A DNA stretch of 6,604 nt from Planctomycetota bacterium (lineage in GTDB: Bacteria; Planctomycetota; PUPC01; JABMSA01; JAUWKK01), in contig JAUWKK010000166.1 in the NCBI GenBank assembly GCA_030614245.1, positions 1 to 6,604 of the forward strand, written 5' to 3'. The notes beneath the pieces were generated by a model. It searched no databases. It saw only the letters and a program-made list of their open reading frames with translations, and was not told the origin of the DNA. Position numbers and translations under genes: made by a program. Positions 6,460-6,604 of this stretch are shown here, in pieces (positions within the stretch are counted from its first letter, which is position 1; the number at the start of each line of letters is the position of its first letter).

Positions 6460-6604
6460 GGATTAATTCAAGCTGGAGTCTGTATCCAGATCGTGGGGTA
6501 TGCTGGCCAACCTTGATGCAGAGGCAATGGATGTTTTCAACCCGAATCGCGTGCAAGCTGATTCCTGGCCGCGTAGCGGCCAAGGCATACAGCCTGGGGC
6601 TTCA
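6460..6604. other. Intergenic stretch upstream of the operon, no gene found
   Basis: No reading frame here has a credible start, family motif or ribosome site. The stretch ends at the window edge, so it may hold the downstream region of another gene that lies outside. The only clear structure is the palindrome at 6564-6584. Confidence 0.5.
6564..6584. repeat. Palindromic stem-loop, 9-bp arms with a 3-nt loop
   Basis: The plus-strand arms CCTGGCCGC and GCGGCCAAG pair over 9 positions (one G-T type pair) around GTA. The core GGCCGC/GCGGCC is perfect. No T-run follows on either strand, so a classical terminator is doubtful. It could be a dispersed palindromic repeat, the 3' end of an upstream transcript, or a protein-binding site. 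Only the symmetry is directly seen. Confidence 0.5.

Noticed and set aside
1..6604. CRISPR array, tRNA or rRNA genes, insertion sequence or defence system
   Set aside because: No spaced direct repeats, cloverleaf, rRNA-like sequence, transposase motif or terminal inverted repeats were seen. Almost the whole window is covered by conserved housekeeping genes.

Overview
The window reads as a GC-rich bacterial chromosome segment carrying housekeeping genes for tRNA modification and the cell envelope. All supported genes lie on the minus strand. In transcription order (right to left) they are a SpoIID/LytB-family lipoprotein, tgt, yajC and a single-chain secDF. The start of a fifth gene, for a membrane-anchored proline-rich protein, runs off the left edge. 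The order tgt-yajC-secD-secF is the classical bacterial arrangement. Three things together suggest a non-Firmicute such as a member of the Planctomycetota (perhaps Phycisphaerae-like): SecD and SecF are fused, SecDF is very long, and a SpoIID-type protein is present with no sporulation genes in view. This assignment is an inference from gene content and general protein character, not a proven placement.

Region by region: 6604-6460 holds no gene I can support but has a strong palindromic stem-loop (6564-6584). An extended -10 promoter (6431-6459) drives a probable four-gene unit: spoIID-like (6365-5118), tgt (5066-3936), yajC (3854-3447) and secDF (3369-562), with gaps of 51, 81 and 77 nt. A 17-position inverted repeat (495-534) follows secDF and probably ends the unit. 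A separate sigma70-like promoter (425-453) and a leader of about 120 nt with three small hairpins precede the partial gene (295 to beyond base 1).

Tgt inserts the queuosine precursor into tRNA. YajC and SecDF form the accessory part of the Sec translocase, which uses the proton gradient to help pull exported proteins across the membrane. The SpoIID-like lipoprotein is itself a Sec client and a likely peptidoglycan-glycan lyase. The unit therefore joins export machinery to a cell-wall enzyme, although the linkage may be no more than co-transcription.

I do not see a clearly new system. The most distinctive observation is an apparent internal duplication of the beta-alpha-beta half of the SecF periplasmic domain inside SecDF. 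Lesser ones are a long Gln/Pro-rich N-terminal extension on YajC, a cysteine cluster in the SpoIID-like protein, and a slippage-prone Thr/Pro-coding repeat in the partial gene.
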